Part shown: positions 22,957-33,029 of the stretch, in pieces | Position numbering within the stretch: position 1 is the stretch's first letter | Layout of the letters: every line of letters begins with the position of its first letter | Source: Serratia sp. UGAL515B_01 | Lineage (GTDB): Bacteria; Pseudomonadota; Gammaproteobacteria; Enterobacterales; Enterobacteriaceae | Reading direction: 5' to 3' | Assembly: GCF_033095805.1 (NCBI RefSeq) | Contig: NZ_CP109901.1 | Span: 3,283,766-3,347,765 of the forward strand | DNA: 64,000 bases | The notes under the pieces: model-generated | The model's input: only the letters and a program-made list of their open reading frames with translations | Database searches by the model: none | Told to the model about the DNA's origin: nothing | Translations under genes and position numbers: made by a program

Positions 22957-23574
22957 ATGCATAAATTACGCCTGATTTGCCTTACCTTGCTAACGTTGAG
23001 TATTACTTGGGGCGCTCATGCCGAAGAGAAGCGCTATATCTCTGATGAATTAAATACCTATGTCCATAGCGGCCCAGGTAACCAATATCGCATCGTCGGC
23101 ACATTGAATGCTGGCGAAGAAGTCACTCTGTTGAGTGTGAATGAAAGTAACACTTATGGCCAAATCCGTGACGCCAAAGGGCGTACCGTTTGGATCCAGA
23201 TTGACCAGCTAAGTCAAACCCCCAGCCTACGCAGTCAGGTTCCTGAGTTAGAGCTGCAGGTGAAAACTCTGACAGACAAATTGGCCAATATCGATAATAG
23301 CTGGAACCAGCGCACCGCTGAAATGCAACAGAAAGTCGCCGCCAGCGACAGTACGATCAATGGACTGAAACAAGAAAATCAAGAACTGAAAAATCAACTG
23401 ATTATTGCGCAAAAAAAGGTAAATGCCGTAAATCTGCAGCTTGACGACAAGCAGCGCACCATTATTCTGCAGTGGTTCATGTATGGCGGGGGGGTTGCCG
23501 GGATAGGATTGTTGATCGGCCTGCTGTTACCCCGCCTTGTCCCTAGTCGTAAAAATAATCGCTGGATGAACTAA
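22957..23574 (+). CDS. ygiM: SH3-domain protein YgiM
   Basis: This is a 205-residue envelope protein of the TIGR04211/YgiM family. A signal peptide ends near residue 22 (WGAHAEEKRY). A bacterial SH3 domain follows (YVHSGPGNQYRIVGTLNAGEEVTLL). Next come a coiled coil (about 80-165: LELQVKTLTDKL, LKQENQELKNQL) and a C-terminal membrane helix (MYGGGVAGIGLLIGLLLPRL) with a basic tail. This layout suits an inner-membrane-anchored periplasmic protein that touches peptidoglycan. E. coli ygiM is also next to cca. Exact function unknown. Confidence 0.92.
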   Translation: MHKLRLICLTLLTLSITWGAHAEEKRYISDELNTYVHSGPGNQYRIVGTLNAGEEVTLLSVNESNTYGQIRDAKGRTVWIQIDQLSQTPSLRSQVPELELQVKTLTDKLANIDNSWNQRTAEMQQKVAASDSTINGLKQENQELKNQLIIAQKKVNAVNLQLDDKQRTIILQWFMYGGGVAGIGLLIGLLLPRLVPSRKNNRWMN

Positions 23575-23593
23575 GCTCAATGAATACAGGTTA

Positions 23594-23619
23594 GAGGGCG
23601 CCTGCGAGCGCCCTTTTTA
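23594..23619 (+). terminator. Terminator after ygiM
   Basis: GGGCGC and GCGCCC pair around a short loop, followed by TTTTTAC, starting 20 bases after the ygiM stop. This is a typical Rho-independent terminator. Confidence 0.85.
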
Positions 23620-23743
23620 CTTGGCGAGGTCTCTGCAGGCTATCGCAGTTCAAAACTATTGCCACCCAGACGAAAGACATCGTCGATTTCTGTTGATTTA
23701 TTCTGATTAAAACAAGCTGCCAAACACATTCAGGAGTTAAACC

Positions 23744-24982
23744 GTGAAGATTTACCTGGTCGGCGGGGCCGTCCGTGACAGTCTGCTTAATATCCCTGTA
23801 TTTGATCGCGACTGGGTAGTCGTGGGGGCGACCCCGGCTGACCTGTTAGCTCGCGGTTATCAGCAGGTAGGTAAAGACTTTCCGGTATTCCTCAACCCCC
23901 AGACCCATGAGGAGTATGCACTGGCACGCACCGAACGCAAATCTGGCCAAGGTTATACCGGATTTACTTGTTATGCCGCACCTGACGTGACGCTAGAGGA
24001 CGATTTGCTTCGGCGCGACCTTACCATCAATGCGATCGCGAAAGACGAAGATGGCAACTTGGTCGACCCCTATAACGGCCAGGTCGATCTTGAGGCTCGC
24101 ATTCTACGCCATGTTTCAAACGCCTTTGGTGAGGATCCCCTACGAGTCGTGCGTGTTGCACGTTTTGCCGCCCGATTCGCGCATTTGGGCTTCACTGTCT
24201 CCCCAGAAACCGCTGGCCTTATGCAACAAATGGCGCAAAACGGCGAATTAGCAACACTAACAGCAGAGCGTGTCTGGAAAGAAACAGAGAAAGCATTGCA
24301 AAGCCAAAGCCCTCAGGTTTATTTCCAGGTACTGCGCGACTGCGGTGCACTAAAAGTATTATTCCCGGAAATTGATGCATTGTTTGGTGTCCCAGCGCCT
24401 GAAAAATGGCATCCGGAAATCGATACCGGCATACATACCCTGATGACGCTAGCCATCGCTGCACAACTAAGCCCTGAAGTGGATGTACGCTTCTCAGCCC
24501 TATGCCACGATCTCGGTAAGGGGGTAACACCTAAAGAACTGTGGCCTCATCACCACGGCCATGGACCTGCGGGTATCAAACTGGTTGAAAGACTGTGCAA
24601 AAGATTACGCGTGCCCAATCAGGTACGTGAACTTGCCAGGCTAGTGGCCGAATACCATGATCTGATCCATACCGTGTTTAAACTGCGCCCAGAAACATTG
24701 TTGAAGCTGTTCGATGCTATCGACGTATGGCGTAAACCGCAGCGGCTCGAGCAGATGATCCTCACCAGCGAAGCCGATGCCCGTGGGCGTACTGGTTTTG
24801 AAAACAATCCCTATCCGCAAGGTGATTATCTGCGTCAAGCCTATCAGGTCGCCAGTACGGTTTCGGTAAAAGAAGTGGTAGAAAGCGGTCTGCAAGGAAT
24901 GGCTATCCGCGACGAAGTCAAACGCCGCCGCCAGCAGGCACTGGCGCAATGGAAACAACTGCAGGAGCCTCCGGCCGTCTGA
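23744..24982 (+). CDS. cca: Multifunctional CCA-adding tRNA nucleotidyltransferase
   Basis: Cca repairs the 3' CCA end of tRNAs. It starts with GTG at 23744, preceded by AGGAG, and the first residues [15 protein letters not shown] are family-typical. The class II polymerase motif is [13 protein letters not shown], with DRD as the catalytic acids; [12 protein letters not shown] follows. An HD phosphohydrolase domain ([12 protein letters not shown] near residue 250) gives the phosphatase and phosphodiesterase activities found in the enterobacterial enzyme. 412 residues is the normal length. The fimbrial operon begins on the opposite strand just downstream. Confidence 0.97.
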   Translation: MKIYLVGGAVRDSLLNIPVFDRDWVVVGATPADLLARGYQQVGKDFPVFLNPQTHEEYALARTERKSGQGYTGFTCYAAPDVTLEDDLLRRDLTINAIAKDEDGNLVDPYNGQVDLEARILRHVSNAFGEDPLRVVRVARFAARFAHLGFTVSPETAGLMQQMAQNGELATLTAERVWKETEKALQSQSPQVYFQVLRDCGALKVLFPEIDALFGVPAPEKWHPEIDTGIHTLMTLAIAAQLSPEVDVRFSALCHDLGKGVTPKELWPHHHGHGPAGIKLVERLCKRLRVPNQVRELARLVAEYHDLIHTVFKLRPETLLKLFDAIDVWRKPQRLEQMILTSEADARGRTGFENNPYPQGDYLRQAYQVASTVSVKEVVESGLQGMAIRDEVKRRRQQALAQWKQLQEPPAV

Positions 24983-25140
24983 TATCCTTGGGGCAAAATT
25001 TCTGTAATGCTGCAACCATGAAGAAATCTAGCCCCTAGAAACACAGCCAGAAACATGGAGCCACGGTGCCATTCGCTTCAGTGACAGGATTTTGGCTCCA
25101 AGGCTAATACAGGATACCACCTAAATAGACCGCAGAGTGC

Positions 25141-25668
25141 TCAGTTATACGTTAAATTCATCAGTACTGCGGCGCTAATTCGGCCCGGTGTAGCATGCCC
25201 CGAGCCGTGAGCACGGGCCCTAAGTTTAAAAGTCGACCTCCCTAGATAACCTACAGTCATGCTAAGGCTTTTACCATTACCCACATTAATGCCATAAGGC
25301 ACTTGCTGAAGTTCAACAGCTACGTTAGCCGCGTAGAGAGCCCCCTTACTGTTGGCATACATTTCTTTTTGAACACTATCCGGTTTGCCAGAGAAAGTAA
25401 CAGTAGCGAGTTTGATACTCGCGGGGCAATCTATCAGATTTATATTAAAGTTCTTCCAGTCAGAGTAAGGGGCACTACTGTTTAAGCGGAAAGATGGGAT
25501 CTTCTCTCCGAGATCGATATTATAGCTACCGCCGTTCTCAATAGTACAGGCAGTTTCAACTAGGTTCCCAGTAACATGCAACTCTGTGGCCTCGGCAAAA
25601 AAAATTTTGCTTAATAACAACCCCGTCATTATCAGAATTACTTTTTTTTTATAATTACGTTTTCCCAT
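25141..25668 (-). CDS. Fimbrial minor subunit (type 1 pilin-like)
   Basis: This is a pilin of about 175 residues exported to the periplasm for chaperone-usher assembly. The ATG at 25668 follows AAGGTGATAATGAA and gives a signal peptide ending around SKIFFAEA; a longer frame starting at 25734 has no ribosome site. The mature part has the pilin pattern: an early cysteine (VETACTIEN), a second cysteine (INLIDCPASI), and the C-terminal beta strand ending in AAVLMNLTYN with the penultimate tyrosine used in donor-strand exchange. It is the last gene of the operon, 217 bases beyond the adhesin stop. Confidence 0.88.
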   Translation of the reverse strand: MGKRNYKKKVILIMTGLLLSKIFFAEATELHVTGNLVETACTIENGGSYNIDLGEKIPSFRLNSSAPYSDWKNFNINLIDCPASIKLATVTFSGKPDSVQKEMYANSKGALYAANVAVELQQVPYGINVGNGKSLSMTVGYLGRSTFKLRARAHGSGHATPGRISAAVLMNLTYN

Positions 25669-25885
25669 TTCATTATCACCTTTATTTTTATTACCTCCAC
25701 ATCGCGGAGACAGGAAAGTAAATATGTTCGTCATACTTGAATTTTTATGGGTATTGACTGCATTCCGCTACTCTGCCCGTCCATAGTATTCACCCTTTCG
25801 AGCTAGGGCTAGCATAAGCACCGTCAAAAAAGAACTGCATTTTTTCTTGCGGCTCGAGTTATCTATAATATATCAAGACACCGTT

Positions 25886-26953
25886 TTATTGTATTTCGGC
25901 ATCCAACGTCGCAGTAGCGTCAAAACGACCAGCGTTCGGTTTTCTACCACTGGTATTGATTGGTGCCAAAAAAAAGGTGCTTATTCCTGTTTGATTCGGA
26001 TAATCAAAAATAACAGGAAGCCGATCTCGATTAGGTGTTACCGTAAGATGATTAAAGTCTTTTACCCGAATACCAATATCTCGATTTGATGTCTCAAGTG
26101 CACTGTAATCATTACGATCGTTGGTTCCTTTGAACGACAGCTGAATTTTCACTCCATTTGAAATATTGTTGCAACGTATCTTGGCTTCCACCCTTTTCTC
26201 TGTAGCCCCTGCTTGCCCTTTTCTTCTCAATAATGATGAGTCAATATCACCAAAATCAATATTGATAACTTGCCCTGCATTGACAGTACAACTTTGGGGT
26301 ACAGTAACACTACCATGGATAAATACCGATGACATAGGCTCGGAACCGTAAGAGCCAGAAACGCGAGTTCCATAAAGATCAAAAAGTTTCGTGTCTGGAA
26401 TATCTACATGTCCAACAAAAGGATGTCGTATATATAAAGATAAATAACCACGACTGCCAGCGTAAAAATCGTTATCGATGCGCCCACTCTCGCATATTGC
26501 TTTTTTATTTAGATTATTTACATTATCGAATGGAACAGGTAAGTATTTCTGTGCCCCCCCCCCAATCCATACTTCACTGGCCACTTCCAAATTTTCATTT
26601 AAACGATAGTACTGTAGCCCATCACGATAAACATCCGGTGACAAACCATTCACAACGGCTTTATACCATACTGGTGCATAATTAATTATGTTATTCATTC
26701 CAGTACAATCGCAAATAACAGAATATCGTTGACCAAGATTCCAGGGCTTATCTCGCTTACTCACTTTTCCTGCCTGATTATCACTAGGTTCAAGGAATGT
26801 TTTGGTGTAATTGACATTATATATATACGTTCCTTGAACTGCTCTACACCACCCCTGCGCAGCACTAGCCTGCCCTATTCCTAACATCAAAACAGCACCA
26901 AACATTAGCACTAATTTTGCACCGCACTTAATAAAAAAAATATTTATTTTCAT
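25886..26953 (-). CDS. Fimbrial tip adhesin, two-domain, with a G10 tract
   Basis: The predicted adhesin of about 355 residues starts at the ATG at 26953, with AGGTG upstream. The signal peptide ends near GIGQASA. The middle of the precursor (to about residue 210) is a poorly conserved putative receptor-binding domain with several cysteines. The C-terminal part (HGSVTVPQSCTVNAGQVINI, then RCNNISNGVKIQL) is a pilin domain ending DATATLDAEIQ. Length and layout match FimH- or PapG-type tip proteins. A run of ten G (26554-26563 on the complementary strand) encodes three glycines in the putative lectin domain. The ligand cannot be told. Confidence 0.82.
   Translation of the reverse strand: MKINIFFIKCGAKLVLMFGAVLMLGIGQASAAQGWCRAVQGTYIYNVNYTKTFLEPSDNQAGKVSKRDKPWNLGQRYSVICDCTGMNNIINYAPVWYKAVVNGLSPDVYRDGLQYYRLNENLEVASEVWIGGGAQKYLPVPFDNVNNLNKKAICESGRIDNDFYAGSRGYLSLYIRHPFVGHVDIPDTKLFDLYGTRVSGSYGSEPMSSVFIHGSVTVPQSCTVNAGQVINIDFGDIDSSLLRRKGQAGATEKRVEAKIRCNNISNGVKIQLSFKGTNDRNDYSALETSNRDIGIRVKDFNHLTVTPNRDRLPVIFDYPNQTGISTFFLAPINTSGRKPNAGRFDATATLDAEIQ
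26554..26563 (-). repeat. Homopolymeric G10 tract inside the adhesin gene
   Basis: Ten consecutive C on the plus strand (G in the coding strand) sit about 130 codons into the adhesin gene, in the context ATT-GGG-GGG-GGG-GCA. In the given sequence the frame is open. Gain or loss of one G would stop translation within the putative receptor-binding domain. Runs this long are uncommon in enterobacterial coding DNA. Confidence 0.9.
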
Positions 26954-26988
26954 ATTGTCACCTGCTCTTTCGGGGCGTTTGTGCTTCG

Positions 26989-29574
26989 TCATTTGCACTC
27001 ACTGCTAATCGTCACTATTCCACTGAATTTATCAGGAACACGGTAAGCTGCTGTGCACCGCTCATTTTTATTCCTTCCCCATTTAGCCAAGAGAGTTCCA
27101 CTATTCGCTAAACCTGTCAGATACACCTGTCCCCATTCACCCACAATAAAACCTTGTGTTGTCTTACTTTTCCGAGTGGTGACAGTTGATCCAAAAGGTA
27201 CCGGGGTTCCATCTCGTCGGGTCAAAGTCATCATTACCCGGTTACCTACACTAACCTGGTAACTCGCTTTCACGATTGCACCGCGGGTTGGTATAACGCT
27301 CTGAGTGGAGAGTTCCACGTCTGTATTATCCCCTAACATCTCAGTATCAAGCGTGACCTCATTCTTACTGTACGGACTGGCATAGGGCACTATCGTGTAG
27401 CCACGGAAATCGGTTTTAACGCCAGTTTGCCCCTGAACTGCAACCCCCTTTGCTCCAGGTGCTGCCACCAGAACAACCGTTTCCCCTAATGGTTGGCTGA
27501 AAGTAATGCCATTTTCATGCGCCACAATTCCACCTTGTACCCCATAGTCAAGCCGTTTACTGTAAGTGTCATACTGATAGCCACCGGTTACTTCACCATA
27601 ACTTGCCAGCCAGTCCGCATTCACTCCGCCGCTGTTCCTTTGCCCTTGAGAACCATAACCTTGGTGCACACTCCAACTGAGATTGCCGCCTTGCAACAGG
27701 GCCCCCCCTACGCTTAGGTTATTGTTAGTCGTACCATTCTTACTGCTATTAAGCATATAACTGGCGTAGATAGGATGCTGACTGACGCTGTTTTGTAACT
27801 TATCCAGAGGCACATTAACGTTAAAAGAGAACAGTTGGTCCGAACTGTAAATCTTGCCGCTATTTACCCCACTATTAGATGTGGAAAACGCATTCTTGCT
27901 ATAGGTGTAACTGATGCCGAAACTAATACCATTAAACGAGTTACTATAACTAGCCCCGTAAGAAGCCATCTTCCGATCGTTATTCCAGTAATCTTCCCAT
28001 ACAGCCGTCAGCGCCAGACTCCCCGCATTTCTCCACAAATTCTGAGCTATAGTCACCTCAGCACGATTGCGGCGGCGTTCATGCAGTGGATAGCTATTAC
28101 CTCGCGTATAAGAATCCAGTACTTGCTGCATATTCCAATAGCCATCCGTAGAATACCGATAGCCTGCGATGGCAAGATTGGTGCCCGTCATTAGGAAATC
28201 TTTACTGTAACGGGTTCGAAACGAATGACCGTTTTCCCAATTCAGGTACTTCTGTTGCGACCACGCTCGAACCATATCCAAAGATAGGGCTCCAAAATCA
28301 CCCAGATTTTTTCCAATACCCACAGCCAGTGACCTATAGTGGCCGCTGAACTGGCCCCCACCGAAAACGGTATATTCCTTGGGCAAACCATAAACAAAGC
28401 TGGTTTGAGTCAGTGGTGTTCTCTGAACATTCGCGTCGTAAGAGCGGTATGTTCCTGCAATCACACTGTATTTATACTGGCCCTCGCGCTGTAATACCGG
28501 CAGAGAGGCAAATGGAACTACCATCTGCTGTACGCTGCCATCAGACTCCCTGATCGTGACATATAAATCACCGGAACTCCCTGTAGGGAACATGTCATTA
28601 ATTTCAAAAGGCCCCTGCGAGATATACGTCTGGTAAATCACATAACCGTCTTGACGCACAGTAACCTGCGCATTAGATCGTGCAATGCCACGCACCACCG
28701 GTGCATAACCTATTAAGCTGCTTGGTAACATTTCATCGTCGGAGGCCAATTGGACACCACGGTAGGAGATACCATCGAATATATCCGATGCTGCCGTGCT
28801 ATCACCGAGAGTAAGTTGGCTTTTCAATGAGATAATGTCGCGCCGTGCATAGGTATACACATTATCCCAACGACTTTCTGGGTAACTCCCGAGATGACTT
28901 GAATTTGTGCGTATCCAAGTGCTGTAATTACGCAATCGCCAGGCTCCGATATTGATACCTGGACGCAGGTTAAGATAAAGGTTGTTACTATCATCACCGG
29001 TATTATTTTTTGCCCAACTACTGGCAGCATTTAAGCTGTAGTTGAGCTGTACCGCATTAATACCTTCATCCCACAGTTTCGGATCAATCCAGCCACGAAC
29101 CGCGTTATTGATCGCAGATTGCGGAAAACTGAGCAGCAGTTGCTGCTGATTAAAACGAAAATCGCTTTTCGACTGAGGAATAGCAGCTAAGTTGGCACAG
29201 GCTGCGCCTTTTAGACCTAAACCAGGATATTTATTTATCAGTACTCCCCATTTTTCCAAATCATTGACCGGGATACAGGGCTGTAATGTTTTTTTTCCCA
29301 TTTCATCCGTTATATTGCGAAATATAACATCACGAGTCTCTATTTTTTCATTGTTAAAATAGATATCAACAAGATATTTACCCGGTATCTGCCCACCTTT
29401 TTCCTCAAATATATGGAGATCTGAGGGGACTTGTCCTGGTGCTTCAAGTTCTAGCAAAGCTGGATTAAAATAGTCACGAGCATGAGCTTCAAGCACAGCT
29501 CCTAACAACATGACAGCCATAATACCGCCTAGCGGGATACACCGCTGCCTGGAAGGCCTTTGTTTATCAGCCAT
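26989..29574 (-). CDS. Outer membrane fimbrial usher
   Basis: The usher is the outer-membrane pore that receives chaperone-subunit complexes and assembles the pilus. I favour the ATG at 29574 (MADKQRPSRQ), preceded by GGAG, giving about 861 residues; the frame extends upstream to a TTG. A signal peptide ends at EAHA (then RDYFNPALLE). Next come the N-terminal chaperone-binding domain with FNPALLE and a cysteine pair. The 24-strand barrel includes the plug, and the C-terminal domains follow, with QTGVKTDFRGYTIVPYASPY and TRRDGTPVPFGSTV. A terminal cysteine pair (CTAAYRVP...SSECK) is typical. The adhesin gene follows closely. Confidence 0.95.
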   Translation of the reverse strand: MADKQRPSRQRCIPLGGIMAVMLLGAVLEAHARDYFNPALLELEAPGQVPSDLHIFEEKGGQIPGKYLVDIYFNNEKIETRDVIFRNITDEMGKKTLQPCIPVNDLEKWGVLINKYPGLGLKGAACANLAAIPQSKSDFRFNQQQLLLSFPQSAINNAVRGWIDPKLWDEGINAVQLNYSLNAASSWAKNNTGDDSNNLYLNLRPGINIGAWRLRNYSTWIRTNSSHLGSYPESRWDNVYTYARRDIISLKSQLTLGDSTAASDIFDGISYRGVQLASDDEMLPSSLIGYAPVVRGIARSNAQVTVRQDGYVIYQTYISQGPFEINDMFPTGSSGDLYVTIRESDGSVQQMVVPFASLPVLQREGQYKYSVIAGTYRSYDANVQRTPLTQTSFVYGLPKEYTVFGGGQFSGHYRSLAVGIGKNLGDFGALSLDMVRAWSQQKYLNWENGHSFRTRYSKDFLMTGTNLAIAGYRYSTDGYWNMQQVLDSYTRGNSYPLHERRRNRAEVTIAQNLWRNAGSLALTAVWEDYWNNDRKMASYGASYSNSFNGISFGISYTYSKNAFSTSNSGVNSGKIYSSDQLFSFNVNVPLDKLQNSVSQHPIYASYMLNSSKNGTTNNNLSVGGALLQGGNLSWSVHQGYGSQGQRNSGGVNADWLASYGEVTGGYQYDTYSKRLDYGVQGGIVAHENGITFSQPLGETVVLVAAPGAKGVAVQGQTGVKTDFRGYTIVPYASPYSKNEVTLDTEMLGDNTDVELSTQSVIPTRGAIVKASYQVSVGNRVMMTLTRRDGTPVPFGSTVTTRKSKTTQGFIVGEWGQVYLTGLANSGTLLAKWGRNKNERCTAAYRVPDKFSGIVTISSECK

Positions 29575-29627
29575 GCTTAATGACTCCATTGCACACGAAA
29601 CTAATTTATTTTTATTAATCAATTCAT

Positions 29628-30386
29628 TTACCGGCGAACCGGTTTAGCGCTTTGTTCAGAGTAAACAGCGGCACGCTTTGTCTGTTCTTTTGGTTGTGAA
29701 TTGTTTGCTGCCGTATGAACGGCACCCTCTCCCCCATAATCAGTAATCAAATTCCAACTCAAAGGACCATTTCCTACTGATGGAGCCTTAAAAGTGGCTG
29801 AACTCATCGGCAACACATAAGTCACGTCTTTCACCTCAGCATTGCCCACTTTCACCCGGTTGAAATTCATCACAAAAGGGGTTGGGTTATAGACCGTAAG
29901 TTTATTGTCTGACAGGTTCCAAGACAGCTTATCTGCCATATCTTCCGGTACACCTTTCAGGGTTTTCGGTCTATAAATAAGTTTGATACGTGTTTTAACC
30001 GCAATTTGTAGCGTATTAACGCTATCTCGTTCACTGGTCGATGGAATGGATTTAACATTGAGCCAAAAAAGAGATTCTCGATCTTTGGGAAGATCACCTG
30101 TACGTACCACGCGTAACAGATCCTGCTGGTTTCCATCCAAGCGAAATAAAGGAGGTGTAACTAAAAAAGGTGATTTACCACTCCCTCTATCAAGGTTTTC
30201 AACCCATGACTGAATAAGATAAGGATGAATATCTGAGTTACTCACACTCAGAGAAACCTCTCGCCGACTTTCTCCATAAATAAGCCGTGTTCCGCCTACC
30301 GTAATACCACCGGAGTCCATAGCAAGAATAGAGGTAGACGTTAATAAAAAAGTCAAAAAAGCAAATAGCTTCAATAAAGCATTCAT
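29628..30386 (-). CDS. Periplasmic fimbrial chaperone
   Basis: This PapD-like chaperone caps pilin subunits by donor-strand complementation. Starting at the ATG at 30386, with AGGAG seven bases upstream, it has about 252 residues; the open frame extends twelve codons further. The signal peptide ends at STSILA. Typical features are GGITVGGTRLIYGESRREVSLSVSN (strand A1-B1 with the conserved Arg), the PFLVTPPLFRLDGNQQDLLRVV strand with the alternating hydrophobic G1 pattern, and FWLNVKSIP. The C-terminal extension after about residue 225 is low in complexity. It lies between the major pilin and the usher. Confidence 0.94.
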   Translation of the reverse strand: MNALLKLFAFLTFLLTSTSILAMDSGGITVGGTRLIYGESRREVSLSVSNSDIHPYLIQSWVENLDRGSGKSPFLVTPPLFRLDGNQQDLLRVVRTGDLPKDRESLFWLNVKSIPSTSERDSVNTLQIAVKTRIKLIYRPKTLKGVPEDMADKLSWNLSDNKLTVYNPTPFVMNFNRVKVGNAEVKDVTYVLPMSSATFKAPSVGNGPLSWNLITDYGGEGAVHTAANNSQPKEQTKRAAVYSEQSAKPVRR

Positions 30387-30467
30387 CAGAATACTCCTCA
30401 TAAAAAGGCAAGATAAACACATCTAAAATCTAAACTACCAAAGAGGAAGTAAAAATGAACAAGTGAT

Positions 30468-30983
30468 TCAGTTATAAATAATGGTGAAGTTACTTGTTGC
30501 GTTCGCCGGCCCGGATGTCACCTTATTGCCTGTAGCATAATAACGAGCGACAAAATTAAGGTTATTTTCACCTGCATTGAGCGGATAACTGGAGGAAGGG
30601 GTAAACAGTGGAACAACCCTGCGCTGATTATCGGTAATCTGGATACCGACATTGGTCGCCATACCGGTCACTTTGGATAATGCCAAAACGGTATCATCAT
30701 TCAGGGCAGGTATACCATCAAATTTTACAACGGCAGACTTCACACTGGATGGACAGTTTTTAAGCAACAATGTGAACCTGGTTGGTGCCGCTGTGGAACC
30801 CGCGCCTGTAAACGCTTTGCTTGATACCGTGCCCATAGTTACCGTCAGTGGGTTACTTACATCATTCACCACGGTACAGGAAACATCAGTGATAGTGCCA
30901 TAAAAATTGATTTTGCCATCGTCAGCTAATGTCGACGCCGACAAAGCACAAGCGGTAAACACAATTAAAAAATTTTTTTTCAT
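30468..30983 (-). CDS. Major fimbrial subunit (type 1 pilin-like)
   Basis: This 171-residue pilin is the first gene of the operon and so probably the major shaft subunit. The signal peptide is MKKNFLIVFTACALSASTLA, and the mature protein begins DDGKINFYGTITDVSC. Two cysteines (TDVSCTVVN and LLKNCPSSV) would form the pilin disulphide. The C-terminus SNFTIIYN has the usual beta-zipper with penultimate Tyr. AAGGAAAT precedes the start. The chaperone gene begins about 80 bases downstream; this gap may hold a structure that sets subunit stoichiometry, though no clear terminator is visible. Confidence 0.9.
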   Translation of the reverse strand: MKKNFLIVFTACALSASTLADDGKINFYGTITDVSCTVVNDVSNPLTVTMGTVSSKAFTGAGSTAAPTRFTLLLKNCPSSVKSAVVKFDGIPALNDDTVLALSKVTGMATNVGIQITDNQRRVVPLFTPSSSYPLNAGENNLNFVARYYATGNKVTSGPANATSNFTIIYN

Positions 30984-31783
30984 TTAATTTCCTTACTTCA
31001 TAGTTTTATTTAAAAATTAACCAACCACAAAATGGAAGATTAATAAATTTTGTATTACCTCCTTTTTTAATTACGACACCCATCCTGATGGAAGCCTCAT
31101 GTTTTTTAAAACCAACCTCATAACATACAAAAAAACCAACTTTACCCACCTCAGCCACTGACTGATTTAAATCATTTTATCACCACTTTATAACTCATTC
31201 TGGTTATTAACAAAGTGGTTGAAATTATAACACTACCCTATTTTAGTTAATTCAAATGAGTAAATCTTAACTTCATTGCAATATGTGTGACATCTTAAAT
31301 AAGTAATAGGAAAAATCAAGCGAATATACTCTGATGGAATTTTAAAAAACAATAGTTAAAAACTATATTGGTATTACATTTCTTTTCCATTAGACATTAA
31401 CTATTAACAGAGATACCTTTTGCAATAAATTACCCATAAAATACAAACCCTATTACTTATTATTAAATAAAATAATATATTTTAAATATCTGTACATAAG
31501 TTTTCAATTTATAATCAAAAGGCAGACAGCCAAATAGGGATACTGACTACCGTCGCCATTCAAATTAAAGCAGTATTGGGCTTGCCGCGCGCAAGCCAGT
31601 GGGTACAAGTCCTTCCGCAGCGTAAGCGCTGCTCAGATCACTCTGTGACCGATTGGTCGCTCAGTTGCCGTCTACACACTTGAATAGACTTGGTACAGAC
31701 GCGACTGTGGTACAGCCATTTGAGCGCATAAGCACGTTGTTTACTGGTTATTAAGCACGCTTTGGTTCCCAGTTCTCGGCCTT
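30984..31783. promoter_or_regulatory. AT-rich leader upstream of the fimbrial operon
   Basis: About 800 bases without a supported gene. 31000-31530 is strongly AT-rich with many short A/T runs, as expected for an H-NS-silenced fimbrial promoter. Around 31540-31690 lies a repeat with hairpins (GCAGCGTAAGCGCTGC; GACCGATTGGTC) whose right arm is shared with the nudF-tolC intergenic repeat. I see no recombinase gene in the window and no clear long inverted repeats marking an invertible promoter. Confidence 0.6.
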
Positions 31784-32152
31784 ACCTAAATAGGTGTTCT
31801 TAATACCGCTACGCATATGCTTTCAGCAGGAGGGAATGATGAGAAACACCCCTCCCTGGGGGCTGGTATCGCGCATCACTGCGCTCAACGGTCGGCTAAC
31901 CTGCATCACGCCCACCCGTAGCACTATTACGCACAGAGCAAGGCGTGAGCCGCGAGGTTGGATGGGCCAAATAAGCGGCGAACAACGCAGCAATGCACGC
32001 CAATGGCCACAAGCCCGATGGGCCGCGCCCCAGAAGCCCGTTCTCTGTGTTGTCGGGCTTGAACAGAGGGACACTCTGCCCTTCACCCTCCGCCTTGATA
32101 ACGGGCTTTTGGGTCTGCGACGGCACCACCGGCAATTGAGGGACACTGCCTA
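31784..32152. repeat. Mosaic long copy of the GGCTGTGTCCCTTAA repeat family
   Basis: The right end (CAATTGAGGGACACTGCCTA) is a slightly decayed version of the family terminal repeat. Reversed, the segment 31925-32152 matches 57943 to about 58165 over most of its length. The segment 31848-31924 (CCCTCCCTGGGGGCTGGTATCG and onward) is absent from that copy but present in the one at 48694. It lies just downstream of the bacA stop. Open frames inside it (for example 31823-32146) are repeat-derived and not genes. Confidence 0.8.
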
Positions 32153-32166
32153 GCGTTAGCATTTAC

Positions 32167-32991
32167 CTACATGAATACCATGTAAACGACTCCAGCAACG
32201 ATAAAGCGATAGATAGCGAATGGCACAAACGAAATATGCTTGATAAGGGTCAGAAAAGTTTTGATCGCAAACAGCGCTACGACAAATGCGGTAATAAAAC
32301 CGACTGCAAACATCGGCAAATCATTCAACGTGAGGAAATGCAGGCTTTTATAGAGATCTAATCCACTGGCACCGATCATCATCGGAACAGCGAGAATAAA
32401 GGAGAACTCGGAAGCAGCGTAACGGCTGACCCCCACTAACATTCCGCCAGAAATGGTTGAACCTGAACGTGAGAATCCCGGCCACAGCGCCAAACACTGG
32501 AAGCAACCGATCATAAATGCCTGAAGATAAGTGATATCATCCAACCCGACAGCGCTCGGTTGCTTCGGTTTCAGCCATTCTGCCGCCAACAGCAGCAAGC
32601 CACCAGCCACTAAGGCATACATCACGTTTTTCGGTTCAAACAGTGATTTGATCACATCGTGGAATACTAATCCCAATACCACAGCAGGGATCATGGCTAA
32701 CAAAATATGACCTAATTTCAGTCGCCCTTGGGTGTTACCTTCATGCTGAACCGGTTTGCCACCAAAATGAATACCAATCAGGCCAAACAGACGCCGCCAG
32801 AATACAACCACCACTGCCAGGATCGAGCCCAACTGAATAATCACTTCGAAAGTTTTAGCCTTGTCACCGGTAAAACCCAACAACTCCCCTACGATAATCA
32901 TGTGCCCAGTCGAAGAAACCGGCAGAAACTCTGTTAATCCTTCAACCACGCCGAGCACAAACGCCACAAACAATGAATGCATGTCTGTCAT
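32167..32991 (-). CDS. bacA: Undecaprenyl-diphosphate phosphatase
   Basis: BacA (UppP) recycles undecaprenyl pyrophosphate to the monophosphate carrier used for peptidoglycan and other envelope polymers, and overexpression gives bacitracin resistance. The 274-residue inner-membrane protein has eight or so hydrophobic segments. The catalytic motifs are [17 protein letters not shown] with the Glu-rich box near residues 16-30, and [14 protein letters not shown] near residue 170. Length and sequence match E. coli closely. A repeat of the GGCTGTGTCCCTTAA family abuts its stop codon. Confidence 0.97.
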   Translation of the reverse strand: MTDMHSLFVAFVLGVVEGLTEFLPVSSTGHMIIVGELLGFTGDKAKTFEVIIQLGSILAVVVVFWRRLFGLIGIHFGGKPVQHEGNTQGRLKLGHILLAMIPAVVLGLVFHDVIKSLFEPKNVMYALVAGGLLLLAAEWLKPKQPSAVGLDDITYLQAFMIGCFQCLALWPGFSRSGSTISGGMLVGVSRYAASEFSFILAVPMMIGASGLDLYKSLHFLTLNDLPMFAVGFITAFVVALFAIKTFLTLIKHISFVPFAIYRFIVAGVVYMVFM

Positions 32992-33029
32992 CAGTCCACT
33001 TTCCCCATTTCCAGTTTAAGGTATCAATA

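Noticed and set aside
30984..31783. Invertible fim-type promoter switch
   Set aside because: No clear inverted repeat pair and no recombinase gene are visible.
31823..32146. 107-residue and overlapping frames inside the repeat (also 57949-58212 and 48693-48905)
   Set aside because: They start from the same repeat ends and reappear only as parts of the repeat family, so the similarity between them is due to DNA repeats, not protein function.
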